Positions 38,096 to 56,300 of a stretch of DNA of 64,000 bases are shown piece by piece. Under the pieces are notes generated by a model, which saw nothing but the letters and a program-made list of their open reading frames with translations, did no database searches and was not told the origin of the DNA. The position numbers and the translations under genes are program-made. Every line of letters starts with the position of its first letter. Position 1 is the stretch's first letter. Source of the stretch: Cheilinus undulatus (Eukaryota; Chordata; Actinopteri; Labriformes; Labridae); contig NC_054865.1 of NCBI RefSeq assembly GCF_018320785.1, positions 45,588,898 through 45,652,897 of the forward strand, read 5' to 3'.

Positions 38096-39860
38096 GTAAA
38101 TCTCAGAAAATTAGAAAATCATGTACTTTTTCCCCAGACCAGTGGTTCTCAACTGGTGGGTCAGGACCCAGAAGTGGGTCATGGAGCAGTTTTCAGTGGG
38201 TCACGACTAGGTGTCTGACAAAAAAAATGGTAAAAAAAATTCCTGAAGTCCTTATAGAACATACATCAATACCTTTTATTTTACCCTGTTTTACTGTGAA
38301 ATTGGGTACATTTAAATGTTTGATCAATAGTTCAACTAATTTAACTCCTCTTCTTGCAATAAAAGGCTACTTCTCCCATGATAATGAAATAATTTCACAA
38401 GTTCTCTGGAAAATTGGCAAAAAGTAACAGGTGTTTTGCTCCAAACTGAAACATATTCAATTAACTAAACATGCGTTGTTGAAAATTGTTTAGAAACTTA
38501 AGTTGCGATCTGTCATAAGACAGATTGGTGGATCCTGAGGTCAGACCAGTTGAGAACCACTGTTTTAGATACATCTCACACAAAGTGCAACATTTCAAGA
38601 CTTTTTTGTTTAAATTTTGATGACTACCTGTACAGCTCACAAAAATAAAAAAAATCCACTATCTCAAAATATTAGAATATTGTGGAAAAGTCCAATTTCC
38701 AAAGGTTTCCTGAGCCTTTGTTCTCTCACTCCAGTTCAGTGCACACAACTGCAACTATGGGGAAGACTGCTGACTTGACTCTTGTCTAGGAGACAATCAC
38801 TGACACCCTTTACAAAGAGGGTAAGCCACAGACAGTCACTGCTGAAAGGGCAGGCTGTTCCCAGAGGCTGTATCAAAACATATTCATGGCAAGCTGACTG
38901 GAAGAGAATAAGTGTCGTAAGAAAAGAAGAACAAACAGCAGGGATGAGCTCAGCCTTCAGAGGACTGTCAAACAAATCAGATTCAAGGACTTAAGGGAGC
39001 TTCATAAGGAGTGGACTGAGGCTGAAGTCAGTGGATCAAGAGCCACTGCACAGACAAGTCCAGGATCCTGAGAACAGACATGACAAGCTTCTCGCTGATG
39101 CTAAAGGGAAAAAGATCTGGTGCTGTTGCTCAGTGGTTCCAAAGTCCTGCTTTCAGATGAAAGCAAATTTTGCATTTCATTTGGAAATCAAGGTCCCAGA
39201 GTCTGGAGAAGGATCAGAGAGGCACAGAATCGTAGGTGCTTGAAGTCTGGTGTTTTTAGTTTCTACAGACAGTGGTGGTTTAAGGTGCCATGCCATCTGC
39301 CGCTGTTGGTCCACTGTGCTTTATAGAGTCCAGAGTCAATGCTGTCAGCCATCAACGTGGAGATTTTAGCACACTTCATGCTCCCATCTGCTGAGAGCTT
39401 TATGGAGGTACTGATTTCCTTTTCTAGCAGGACTTGGCGCCTGCCCACAGTGAAGCCTGAACTACAAGAAACTGTTTTTCTGGCCATGGTATTACTTTGC
39501 TGGACTGGCTAGCCAACTGGTCTGACATTAATCCTGTTGAGAGACTCTGGGCAAATACAGATGAGCTGAAGGCTGCTATCAGAGCAACCTGGGCTTTATA
39601 ACACCCCAGCAGTGCCACAGACTGATTGGCTCCATGCCACATCATATAGATGTTGTAATTTGTGCAAAAGGAGCTCCAACCAATTACTGAGTGCATATAT
39701 GAGCATAATCTTCCAGGTCTATGACTGTATTATATATTTTTTTAATTGATGTATTGTAATATTCTGATATTTTCAGATGGTGGGTTTTTGAGAGCTGTAA
39801 GCCACAATAAATATTAAAGAAAAAAATAAGTTTGTCAATAAGTTTTTGAGATGCACCAAG
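38096..39860 (+). mobile_element. Tc1-like element carrying a nested hAT insertion
   Basis: The left end taaatctcagaaaattagaa and right end gtcaataagtttttgagatg are diverged terminal inverted repeats of a known fish Tc1 type. Internal transposase text on the plus strand includes LLSDESKFCISFGNQGPRVW near 39135 and HFMLPSAES near 39380. A separate hAT element (38140-38562) interrupts the left arm: the Tc1 arm resumes at tagatacatctcacacaaag. Confidence 0.75.
38140..38562. mobile_element. hAT-type MITE nested in the Tc1 relic
   Basis: Terminal inverted repeats CAGTGGTTCTCAACTGG and CCAGTTGAGAACCACTG are almost exact reverse complements. The interior has gtgggtcaggacccagaag. No clean 8 bp duplication is visible. 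Confidence 0.75.
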
Positions 39861-40811
39861 TTCTTTATATGAACATTTGCTGTGAAATTTTCACCCAACA
39901 ATGATGGAACTTCTTGTTTTAATTGAAGGAGTATTTTGTTCCAAGGTTGAAGTAGATTTTCAGATACTTGATTTCCAATACAGTTTCATATCATTTAAAA
40001 TTGATGCATAAATACAAAATGGCAAAAACCTTCACAGTTAAAAGCTGATAAATACAGAAATGTGCTAATAAGTGTGCCTCATAAGCCTAAGGAAATCAAA
40101 AAACAACCTTAACAAAATACATGTTTATTGATAACCTCTTAGCCCATTTGCATCTGTAGACAATGTTGTGACAGAAATATAAAACAGCATTACAGATAAA
40201 TTTTCTCAAGGAATTAGGACACATGTTTCAAACAACGCTGCCCTTCATAATTATTGACAATCTCATATCAAAACATGTAAAAAGAGACAAGAACACTAAT
40301 ATCTGAACATGAAACAACCCGTTATTTCCCAGCTGTGCTCTGACACTTGTTTTGTGTTAAAACAGCCCATGAATTACTGAAATACTGATAAACTCATGTT
40401 ATCACAGCTAGCACGAGTTCCAGTTTTGAAATATGCAGCAAGCTTTAAAAATCAACAAGATTTTGCTTTTCCATGAAAAAGTTAAGTAGAGGTCAAAGTT
40501 TCCGTCATCACCCTGAAGATTCTTAAAAACATTTCACTAGCTGACTAAGAACTGTTTTCATATATTTGTGTGTACGTATAAGACATTAATCTGTACCTCA
40601 CAATTTTGATCATTTCACACAAATATAAAGATTGAACAGTGAAGTATTTATATTTGTACATGTCTTAGTCTTTTCTAGAAAAGCTGTGGAACTGAGAGCC
40701 ATACAGTATAGAAACATCAAAAGTTGCACATTGCCACTTATGGGTAAGCAATGCAAGTCATAACTAGCCACTGAGAAAATACTGACAACATCCAAGAGAT
40801 GAGAGCACAGA

Positions 40812-44020
<3,209 letters not shown>

Positions 44021-47000
44021 ATGGGGTGAGTAATCCAGAAAGCGCTGCCCTTCAGAGCGCCTCTAATGACACCTGCACTGACTGACATGGTATGCGTGTG
44101 TGCGGTGAAAATACGGCAAAATACCTCCACAACTGTCCACTCTTTTACATGACAGTGCTCTGATTAAATTATGACTGGTTCCGTTGTTCCCAAATCATGC
44201 CTGTGTATGCTGGGAGATCAGGAAGATCCTAATTTACTCGTTTATGTACACAGTGTTGGCAGCATGGGAAGTGGTGTCTTTCTGAATTCAGGTTTTAAAA
44301 AACTTGATGCCAAATTCGCAATAAAGGGAATATTTATGATTTACTGGCATAATTTCACAACATATTAGTTTATTTTTTCTGTATAAACACCTTCTTTTGA
44401 GTCTGTAGGATTATGGTGTGAGAGGGTTATGATATGGAGGTGTCAGAGACAACACTGCCCACTAATGAGAGATGGTACTTCTGGGAGTTTTTTTTTTTTT
44501 TTTTATGTGTGTTGGTGTGTTTGTTATCCACAGGGCTGGAGGTAGTGTGGTGTACTCCCACAGTTGTTTACAGGGCACAGTGCATTATTTTGCCTTCATG
44601 GTGTTTGGTGGTGTGAATGTTGACTTTGTGGCTCTTTGCCATAGTTATGCAATCACACCAGCCCTTCTCACATCTACATTATATAAAATAATTTTCACTC
44701 TCTTTTACCAACTCTTTGACTTCAAATAGCTTTATTAACAGCTCAGTTCTATTGGGTTTGTTGCCTCTCTTTAAGTGATTTCTAAAAACTTTTTAAAAAA
44801 AAACTTTATTTGTTGTTATTTTTAAGAAATACAAAACACGCTGATAAAATGAAGGTCATGACATATAGGTTCCCTGCCCCCCCACCCTTACCCTTCAGGA
44901 GGCAACTAACAGGGTAAACATTCAAAACTATAGTAAAATATAAACCACCAGAATAAATGGATTCATACAATGATTGAATAAATGAGTATGTAAATTGAAA
45001 ATCCAACATTAAATAGAAAAAAAGATGAAAATGATATTATAAAAAAATAAGTAATAGAACAAATTAAAAAAAAAAAATAAAAAAATAAACTGATTCTCAG
45101 ATTTGTACTCACTGTGCAATATTACCAGATAATGAATGACACACCATGTCTCACAAGTTCCCCTAACTGAAATCTCATACATACAGTGGCCTGGTTTCTA
45201 AAAACTTTAACCCTTGTGTTGTCTAGGGGTCAAAATATCCCTTCTTAGTATGAATGAGCTTTTGATTTTGTTTCGTACGTATTATCTTATTGCATTGTCA
45301 TCTAATATTGTTGTTCATAGACAGTATTACTGGGAGTGGTGGTTAAAAATGGGGGACAAGAATTGTAGCTGAATTCCTCATCGTACAGTAAGAAAACGCA
45401 CAAAATCATTACATCACAAAAAGCTTGACTGTTCCCTTTAATAAAATGAGTTTAAAGCTAATTTCTGCACATATCATGCATCTTTACCCAACAAAATTCA
45501 TGTTTACAACACTGCACTTACTCTTGCAATAATGATAATAATAATTATCCAGTAAAGAAAACAAGATAGGTGTGCCTGTACTAGAATAACAAGTGGTATC
45601 CAGTGACTTAAGTGCAGTCTTTCGGCACAGAGAAGAGTAAAAACCCTAATTCTAACTAAGTTTCTGATTGTTTCCTCATGCAAATAGATTTTGGGCTCAA
45701 ATCCAGTGAAGCTCCTTTAGTTTAGGACTTACAGGGTGGGTCATTTTTAAAACTTAGGACAAGGGGAGTATTCAGAGCTTTAAGACAATACGAGGGTTAA
45801 GACACAATGACATATGTAGAAAATATTGTCAAAGGGTGACTAATCAAACGGAATTTGTGAGCAACAATAGGGTTAAAGGTGCCACACATGCCACAGTGTG
45901 TGTTTTTTTTTTTTCCATTGCAGACATAATGTGTAAGAAACCAGTTTGACAGTCCTGACTCCCTCTTAAGAGTTTAGCTCATTCATCCGGAAGGTTTGAA
46001 ACTGAAGGGACTCGTTAGTTATGTCATGATCATGGCAAAGCGCACCAGCAGCAAGGCAAGGAGGTCACACCTTTTGACAGAGATGTGGCAACAAGTTTTA
46101 TTTGTCTTGTTGCCTGGTTTCAGCGCGTGCCAAGTGCCACAGTTATCACATGACAGGTTTCATGGTGGCCTGTACCCACTAGGAACAAATTGCTTGGGGT
46201 TAGAAGTTCCAGTTTTTCTGAAATAAGCAATAATTTTCTTGATGAAGATGTCACAGTGAAAATTGCAAGTTGTCATATACTGCCACTTACTGTAAGTGGC
46301 CCGAAATGATTATATAATCATCTATTTATAAAATTGCAAATGACTAATATTCATTAAATTGACCATTTGTTCTACTGAATCATGGTTGGTCATTTTAAAT
46401 GCCAGAAAATGGGGAGAAATGCTTGTGGCAACTTATCAATGCAGAGAGCAGCCACAAACTTTGAAATCCCAGAGTAATCAAACTTTAATCAAAAAAGAGT
46501 AAATCCTGCAGATATTCATATTTTATCTTAGACCTGCACAATATGAGAAAAAAAATATGATGTCCAAAAATATTGTTCACTTTTGCAGTAAAATACGACA
46601 TGCAATTAAGAGCTCATAAAAGTGTCAGTATTAGCTTTAAGTGTATTTGTTTGCTACACCATGACGCTTTTATTCCACTATCAAATGGCACCAATTAACC
46701 TGAGGGTAGCTGATGGCTAGCTTGAGCATTATTTGACTGCATGAATAAGCATGCCTATATTTCACACATGAGAAAGCATGCCTATACTACACAGGTCTCC
46801 AATCATCAGGGCAAAATCACACATGCAGAGTGTGAAAACATTGTTTGCTTACATAAAATAATTTTCTTATTGATTTAGAGTTCAGCAATGCGTTAAAATG
46901 TCTTTTAAAAATATCAATGCATGCTCATTGGAACTGTAGCATTAGCCTAGTGCTAGCTCCATGGTAAAATTTCACCTCCTGGGCCTGGAATCCTATCAGC

Positions 47001-47295
47001 TTTGGAGCTGACTGAAGGAAAATTGTTGCAGATCTAAGCACTGATAATACTGTCTTAGTTCAATCAGCCCACCCACAATGTTAATATGGCAAAAAAATAA
47101 CTACTTATAGCATTTTAAAAAGAGAGGGGGTTTAACAGCAAAAAATGACAAAAATATTTATTTTTGTTGCTGTAATAAATAATAGCGGGTTTTAGGTTTA
47201 AAATGAAAAGGTAAACATTCTTAAACTGAGGATGGACGACGTCTTAGTCAACCTCATGGACCCCTGGATGTTCATTGCAAATGATTATATTATGA

Positions 47296-47342
<47 letters not shown>

Positions 47343-50300
47343 ATTTTTTTTTTTTTTTTTTTTTTTTTTTTGGGTGTGGTGGCATCTTGTCCATCACAGT
47401 TAGCCATGTCCTAAAGCCCTGGTTCCCAACATGGGGTCTGGGGCTCACAGGGGAGGTACCAAAGTTCTTGGGGGGGGGGGGTCTGCTCTGGGGCTGCCAA
47501 AATTAGATTTGGATATATAGACTAAAACCATGTCAAAACAGTTATTAAGTACTTTAAACAAATGTATTTTGATAAGAAAAGCATGCTTAGAATTTTTTTC
47601 AGGTTTTATTAGTGAAGCAATTAAAATCTTTGTTGATTTTCAAAGACAATGTGTCACTTTTCTTCTCACTTGGGTCCTTGGGGGGCTTCGCTTTTCTTAG
47701 GTACATGTAGCGGGGGCTCCAAGGAAAAATGGTTGGGAAACACTGGTCTAAAGCATACTCTGCTTGATTTACACTGAATGGGTGTAAAGTTTGGCAAAAA
47801 CTGTAATCTAATATGAAACTTATGCTGTTAGGAAATTTCTAAATGAGGCTATAAATCAACTGAGAGTACATCAACTTTTTTCTCTGTCCCCTGACAGACT
47901 TCATTTTGGCAATCATTTTCACAGGCTATTGGAAAGAACAGGTGTATTGCTTCACCTTAGATACCAAGAGTCTTATTACAGCAAATTCTATATACGGTCT
48001 ATTTTTGAAAATGTAGGTATGAACTTTACATTTTCATCTCCGTAGTCTTAGATTTCTGAAAGTAAAATGTTAATTTTGGTGCTCTAAAGCCCATGGGGAT
48101 ATTGTTAAATGTTAAATAGTCTTTTTTTTCCTAGGAAGCCCTTTGGATTACAGAAGTGTTTACTTATTTAAAAAGTTTAATCAAGGTCAATGGAAAGCCT
48201 ATATGGAGAAATTGTTTGCCATGTTAAATTGCTCAAAATAATGGGTTGATTCTTTTCATATTCATCAAATCATTGTTTCTTTTACGGTACTTAATTTTAT
48301 AAGCTTATTTATAATGAAAGTGAAGCCAAGGCTGATTCCACATGCGTGCATAATTCTGTTGCTCATTACTGCCTGATTACACTTTGTAATGATGTTGGGT
48401 GTCCTGTCCTAATCACCAGGTCAATAGAGATAGATTTGTGCGATGTGAATGTGTCTAACAGTGAGGACTATAGATTGTTGTGTTTTTCCTCAGGTGTCCT
48501 TTTGTCCCTCTTCACTCTGAGTAGTTATTAATTAACTATAAATCACGCAACATACCTTCAGTATGTTCTCCCTTTTCTACAGCGGGTCTCGTATTATGTG
48601 CACTATCTTTACCCTCCTGACCTTCACACATTTGCCATTGATCTCATTATTTCCACATGGTTTATACTCTCAGTGTATGCAGCATGCATAACAGAGATTT
48701 TCCAGTTGGTAGCTGAAGAGTTGAATTAAAACATGTTAGATAATGTTGATGATAGTGGGAAATGGTTGATTGTTGTATTTTTAAGTGCAGTTTTCAGCTG
48801 ACATGCTGCTTCTCTGGACTGATTTCTACATAAAACTCAGACTGCCCTTAAGCAGAATTTTACAGAAGAATCTGTCATATAGAAGCAATGCAATCAGCAA
48901 ATTGCTATTTAAAATACTCTGCTTGGATCAGTTCTAACACAGAGATAGATGATAATCTGCTGGCTGGCCAGGGACTGACCGCTGAAGGCTTAACACTCAT
49001 TGATTAGGCTCACTACATGTGACGTAGCAGTGGGTCTCTTGGCTGCTGGGGCAGGAGGGTGACTAAGGCTGGAGGCCTAATCTGACTCTCTGCTCTCTGT
49101 CTGTGGCTGCAGGCTGCAGGCAAAGGTTGTTGGAGTGTATTAGGAGTAAAAGCAGGTCTTACTGTTTAAGAATTATGGGTAAATGAAAGGGGACAGACTG
49201 ATGGCGGATTGGATGGCTCCTCACCAGATGGTTGAGGCCTAGGAGGCCATCTGCTGCCATGCTGTGCTTCTGTGGAGACTTCCTCACCTCCCTGTTCTCC
49301 GAGCACTCAGATTAAGTTGGACCATGAATCGTGCTGCCTTGGTGTGACGCAGGAGGACCTGCTGTGGTAGCTGGTTTGAATCTGGCTGGCTTCCTTTGTT
49401 GTATCGGATTCTGTTTGTCTCTCTACTACCATTCTGATGAGCTGTGCTGGCATGAAGTACAGCTCAGTGTACCGTATGGTGCCAAAACATTGGTGGTAAT
49501 AATGAAGGTCACCTTTAATGAAGACAATAAAAAAGCACTAAAGAATAAAATGGTAAAAAGCTAACGAATGAAGAACTATGAAGAACTATGAACTATGACT
49601 ACACAATAATAATACACTGCAATAACTGCTAGGCTCTGTGGTTCAACATAAAGTCTTAGTTATAATATAAAGAATGTGAGCATTAAATGCTAACAAAACA
49701 CAAATGAAACATTTCAGTGGCTATTTCTTTGATGTTTCTTTAGGAATACAGTAAATTTTAGGGATGCATGATATAATCAGCATGATTGATTATTGGTATT
49801 GGCACATCTATAAATATTAGCCTGAATTAGGAATATCAATGTACAGACCTATGTCAGCTCAAGTCCTTTTCTTTGTTTATCTTTATTTCTTATACTTTAA
49901 TGTGTGTTCTAAGAACTGAAGTTTGTTTCTGTCTTCATCCTTAAACTTTAAAGTGTTTCAAGGACTGAAGTTTTAGGTCTAAACTGCATTTATATATTGG
50001 ATTAATATCAGTATTGGCTAAAATGAATTTGTTGTTATCCTAAAAACATCCAACATTGTGTATCCTTTGCAAATTTTGTCTTTTTTATGGCTCTGAAATA
50101 ACTAAAAAAAGGATCAATTTAAAATTTAAATAGCCTCTTTTGAACTTTCATAAGACCTCATATTCACAGCAACATTTTAGGGATTCACAGGCTGTAAAAG
50201 TTCTACACAGCCTTTGTTAATGAAAGTTTGAATCGAAAGTTTTGTAAACTCAATATGCTGTGGTGGAAGTGCTGATTTAGACTAAAGTACAAGGCAATTT

Positions 50301-53300
50301 GACTTTCCACTTCAGACTGAATTAAGCTGCAGACAGCCCTCAAACCTTTAAGATTTTCAGGAGTTCTGCAAACATGCAACAAGAATTCAGTGGACCTAAG
50401 GCACAGATGTAACAATGTCATTGTGCAAGCAGCTTAATTAAAATTGCTCCCATTAGTTGCTAGATACAGTCTCTGTAGGGTCACTGCCCTTCTTTAACCT
50501 GTAGACATCATTAGAGCACCTTGTTTGTTCCCATAAAAGCCCAGGTGGGATCGCAGGTAGGATCCTGGAGAGCTTTCCTCTCCTGACGCGTTGCTCATTC
50601 ACTCAGACAAAGTGTCGCTCTCACTAATAAGGTGGCTCCGCTCTCCAGCTGGCCTCGCAGGTAAAATGACACAGAGCCTACTCTTTGGTACGCTGACACA
50701 TGAACAGGATTACAGCAGCTAATGAGAATTCAAGTAATTGAATTTCCTGTGTTCAAAAATGAATTCTGTTTGAAAGTTCACAACACATTTGTTTCTAATC
50801 TTTTATTCACAAACTACCGGAGTCACCAGTTCTGTGCACCTTGCGACCTAGATATGGGTGTCTTATTTTCCCTCTCTTGACAGATTTGGGAGAAGATGTT
50901 CTTTTGTTGCTTGGTGCTGCAGAAAAGCCAATTGAAACATAGTGTGTTGTTGTCTGCGCCTCCACAGAAAGTGAGGAAGGATAAGTGTCAGTATTTCCCC
51001 CTGCACTGTAAAGATTTGACAAGTGACTAATGCAGCTTTTGTCACTGAAATCCTTTGAAAATACAGAGCACTTAGAATTTCGTTTTAAAGACACTCTTTA
51101 AAAGTGTGTAAAATTGCTCCAGTAAGTTAAGCTTTGCTTTCCAAAATAAAAATAAAAATAACTCAGAAGATTGGAAACACATTTGTTTCCCCTGAGTAAG
51201 AAATTGTGTGTATTAAACACACATTCTGCAAGTCAAGGACAAACGGCGATAGAGAGATGTGCATCAAGATTGCTAGCTTTAGAGCAAGAGATTCAGTCCT
51301 CTGTGTTTGAACCTCAGCCAGACTTAGATTTGGTGTCTGCAACCAAAATCTGAATAGCAAATATATTAGAATGTTATGTAGCATCTCTGTTTATGTTGTT
51401 TATTAGCTTGTTAAGCCTGTACCCGGCAACAACTGACAGTGTAAGTGTTGGTGATACATGAAGTAATATCTGCAATTAGGACTGCACAATAAATCACAGT
51501 TTTATTGTTTTCACAGTATGAGCATTCTTAATAAACAAACTGCAAAAGTCTGGATTTAATACAGTGAGAAAATATGTTCTGTGGAAGCAAGCATTATGTT
51601 TTCATTCAGCATGTAGTATTTTACATTTTACTCATTGACTAGAGGCCTGAGTATTACAGCCATGCTCTCTTATACCACTTTGATGCAGCCAGATGAAGCT
51701 CCAACTATTTATCAGCTAACTTCTGATTAACTAGTGCTGATTTAATGATGAAACAATGCTTTAGGACCAGTTTGGGTTCAGGAAAAGCATTTTAAAGACA
51801 ACTACAGCAAAACCAATATGTATTCCTTATTATTTTTTTTTCTATTAGTCATAATCTTATCACAATACTAAGTCATATTATTTCACTTCACATGTTTTGT
51901 AATATCTGTGGAGCCTGAGATAAAAATAGGCTTCGATGTAAAGTAATTGGATTATAATTGCACAATTCAAATGCTTTTCCCCATGTTTTAGTCTACATAG
52001 ACTCACTGCATATGTTTGAAATCACTTGTATGATATAACTACAAGAAAAATTGAATTCAGCTCTATCTTATGGTTTTTCCTCCTTGGTAGACTGTGAAAG
52101 CAACAGGTCAGGTTTGCTATACTTATGCCATCTACTCTTAATCCAACCCTCATCTGCAATTGAGGTTGCAGGTTCCTTTGATAGTTTTGCTGTGTTTTGG
52201 ATAATGACTGGTTTAACGTTTTTGGGATTTTCCATCTAGCTCTCCTAATGTGATTTAAATCTTAGATTTAGGTAAGTATAGAAACATTTACCTCTTCAAA
52301 AAGGTGTTTTAATATTATCACTGATAGACATGCCACAGAAGCATGTTTGTATTGATAAGGATGGATATTGAAAGTTGGCAAAACAGTGCATATTTAGTGT
52401 AAGGTTGGCTAGATAAAACACATGGTAAGTCTTAAAAGACTTATCATGTGTTTTATGACAACAATATCTCTATCACTTTAATCAGAGTTTCCCACAGAAG
52501 GACACTTAAACTAGGCATGAGATGCTTAAATAACCTCACTTTCCTTTAGAAATGTGTCACTTAATGTTCAGTAAAAATAGCACGTGAGCTGCTTCTGTGA
52601 AGGCTTTTTGTCCATGAGGTAGCATGTTGCAGCCGTTGTCCCAGAGTACAGGATGATATCGTCAGCAAGCAGCTGTGGAAAGATCTTTAGACATTGTTAT
52701 TGTTGTTGGTTTTTTTTCCTTTACATGCAGTGGAAGAGCCACAGGCCAGACTTGAACCTGGTTTGCCCGCATACACACGGTGCAACCTAACCACTTGGCC
52801 ATCTACTCCCTAGAAAGCCTCATTTTAAGCTTGAGCTGCCACTCCTCAAACAGCACTTTTACTTTAGGCATATATGAGTTGATGTCTCTGTCTTGTGATT
52901 GGGAGGTGATTATATGTAGATAAAAAAAGAAAAAAATAGGGTTGGATGTAAATATACCTGGGTGGCCCACCTAAGTATCATCTGTGTGTGGGAAACACAG
53001 TTCACAACAATGGTATAAGTACCAAAACTTAAAAACAACTATTTTACAAGATCAGTCTGTAAGAGAGGAATGAATTTGTCAGATATTGCAGGCAAACGTC
53101 TGCACACACCTTCTTAGCTGCACAAAAATTGGGGTTTGGGTATAGAGGTTACTCAGAATTGTGTGCCTAGAACGTCTGTTTGTGGTGTTGGTATCAAACC
53201 AGGCATCAATACTGTTTTTTTAAAAAGTATCATGTCAAAGTTTAAATTCTAAAATCCCGACAACCCTAATTTAGGGAATTGCAGCTTTAAAGTAAATGTT

Positions 53301-56300
53301 GTAGCCCTTTGAATATCTTGCTGTCATGCCGCTCTTATATTGGGGAATCTAGTCTTTTGGAAATTGACACAACAAAGCTGTAAGAGGCACACTTATGTAT
53401 TAGGTACCCACAGGCTTGTCAGTGTGCATAAAAGACTGTTAATACTCCCAAAGCTGTGCCCTTTTTTTATAAGACTATTGGCTGCACAGTTTGTTTTCAT
53501 CAGGTCATTGAAAATAATGTGATACACTTTTAAATTGCAGTGTTGGTACAGGTTTATTGTTTTGCCTAAAAAGGGTTCAAGGGGGCTAAATATATTTCTG
53601 AGCAGGCCAATGACCCAGCAAAGTCCCACTGTCAGAGATGATGTCTCACTAATGAACAGATCCTATTATGGTGTTACTAGGCCTGTGGGTCTGCAGCCAC
53701 TACTACCTGCATGTACAGTTGACTTGTTTATTCCTCCTCAAGCTATTTCCCTCTCCAAACAGTAAAACCAAGCTGTTGTGTCTTTATGCAGTTTTTCTGC
53801 TGACCTATTTAGAGAAAGAGTGGACATATCTAAAATGATACGAGTTTAAGCATGCTTTCATGGACCATTTAGGGCAAGCTACCCCTGAAATCTCACTTGG
53901 TAAGGGAGATTTCAGGGACTGAGGTAAGGTGTGATGTCAAAAGGACACAGATGTTAAGATGCTGGGATGGCATTTTTCCATTGCACAATGCTTCCTTTAG
54001 TTCAACATATTCACAATATCAACAGAACAGCAAAACAAACTAGTGAACAGAATACATAATGAAGCAGTTTCATTAGTTGCATGGAGATTGTACTGGTCAT
54101 GTGTATCCAGTCTGTGGTCGTGCAGTGATTGCTGAATATGAACATCACCACCCCCTTCCCTCTTGCTTGGGGTGAATATTTTTCAGAATTACCTACTGCA
54201 TTCTCACATCAAATCACATCTAGCCTTGCAAAGCCAATAGATTGGCCAGATTCCATGTCTGTCATCTGGCGGATCCACCTCGCAAAGCTTTAAGCTTAAT
54301 TGCTCCCTAGTCAGTGAATGACTTGACCAGTGAGTGCCATTTGTGGGGAACGAGACAGCAGTTGCAGGTGTGGTTTAGTCTTACTGCAAGCTGGAAAACA
54401 ATGGCAGCAAGGGAAGAGATGAGTGTAAAATTCTGATAACAGCTTGGTACCAGTTACAACACATCTGATACCTACTGCATTGAATTAAAAGACGATTTTG
54501 GTGCTTTAATTTGATACCTCGCCACCTTAATGCGGTCCCTCAAAACACAGCAGAGAATGAACATCTTTTCAATGTTTTATTGTCCTGAGCAATGTCTCTG
54601 CTCTGCTTGAATGTTCCTACCAAGGATGCATTTATTATGTCTCTGATGCAGCACCAGTATGAATTTTGATTGAGCATCTTACGCTCTTTAAGAAGTTACA
54701 CCTGTTTCCTTTACTTCCATTTCCTTTTTAAGATGTATCTGAATCCATCATACTAATGCAGTTTTTGTTCAGCCACCAACTTTTAACATGCTGTTTCTCT
54801 CAAAAGTATCCATTCGCCACTGGTTAGGCACTGGCACCTCTTAAAAATGCATCCATTTTGCACTGGTATCAAAAAAAACAAACAATACCAAAACAATAGT
54901 GTGGATATAGCTATAGTTTTATGCAGTCCTCTCTTCAGCAGCAGCACACTCCTACCATGTCATATGTTCTGTTGCTCTGATTGGTTCGTAGTGAATGTGA
55001 CAGAACATTCATCCAGTCACCCTCAATGATTTTTGTTTGGAAGGATCCGCCTATCCCAAACACAGTCTATGAGCTGCTACCCTGATGGATATGAGATGTA
55101 TCCCATACCAGGGATTTGTGAAATGGTCTATCTACCATGTCAGGTTAGCTCATATTAACTACTTAAGAAAGAAAAATTACAAGGGAATTTGCCTGAAGTT
55201 TTTCAGCCAAAGTTAGAGTGAAAAAAATTGGTGGTTTGCATTTACACATGCAGATCACCCTCAAAACTTCAGGATTCTTCAAGATTTTAAGGAGTTAAGT
55301 GATGTTGTAAAAGCATCAATAGAGTTGTCTGGTTTTTTTTACATAAAAGTATCTGTGTGAGTGTGTTGAGGGATTTCCAAAGCCAGTAAAATAACACAGT
55401 ATGCTGTTCAACAGGCTACAACGCTTGTTTGAGTTTTGATGTATAACCAGAGAATACTTCACCTCAGATATCGCATAACTTATCAATATCTCTACCCTGA
55501 CAGGTGTCTGGTTCACTTGGGCAAAGTAGTGGGTGACTGTGACTGATGAGGAAAGTTTGTTTCAGGAATGAGACCGGAGTGGATTCTTAGACTCAGGAAT
55601 CTAAACAGGGCTGTTCTCCCACTCCCACCTGAATTCCACAGGTGTAGCATGGCTCAAACGCAGTGTGACTTGCATGTAAATCAGCAGTCATACTCTGCTG
55701 TTGCTGCTCAGAATTCATCTTAATACAATGATTATTCCATTCTCAGCAAACTTGGGTTGTGTGTAGGCTAACTTTTCACAGGATTTTAGAGACCAAGAGG
55801 CACACAGGCTTAGTCGTGCATCACTGACAATATCACGGCTATATATTTTATGTACGGAAGTAATGCAATTATTTGGCATCCTCTCCTGGCATAAATGCTG
55901 TTGCGTATCTGATTTTATATATGCTCTTAACTGTTTGTGAAGTCAGTTTATTATATAAAATACAGAGCTTTCCTAACATTTGGAATAAGTCCTCTGTTGT
56001 TTGTCATTTAGACTTTAGCTGGCTCATCGCTCGATTGCTGCATCATGAGTGTGGATTGGCCTGTAGTGGATGTGTAGGTGTACGTAGGCATAGACAGTGC
56101 AGACTTACTCAAACCTACTGTCCCCATGGTACACACACAAAAAGGCACACACACCTGTAAATTATTTAGATATACCAGATGGGGACGGAGCACTCAACAG
56201 TCAGTGGGACAACAATTCAGTCCTGAAAAGTCAAATTCTGCCCTCCAAAAGTCCCAAACGTTTTTGTCTTCGTTTTTATCCAGTAAATCAATCAGCCTAA

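Noticed and set aside
52725-52815. A functional tRNA gene
   Set aside because: Box A and box B are recognisable but the arms do not pair into a cloverleaf, so a SINE head is more likely.
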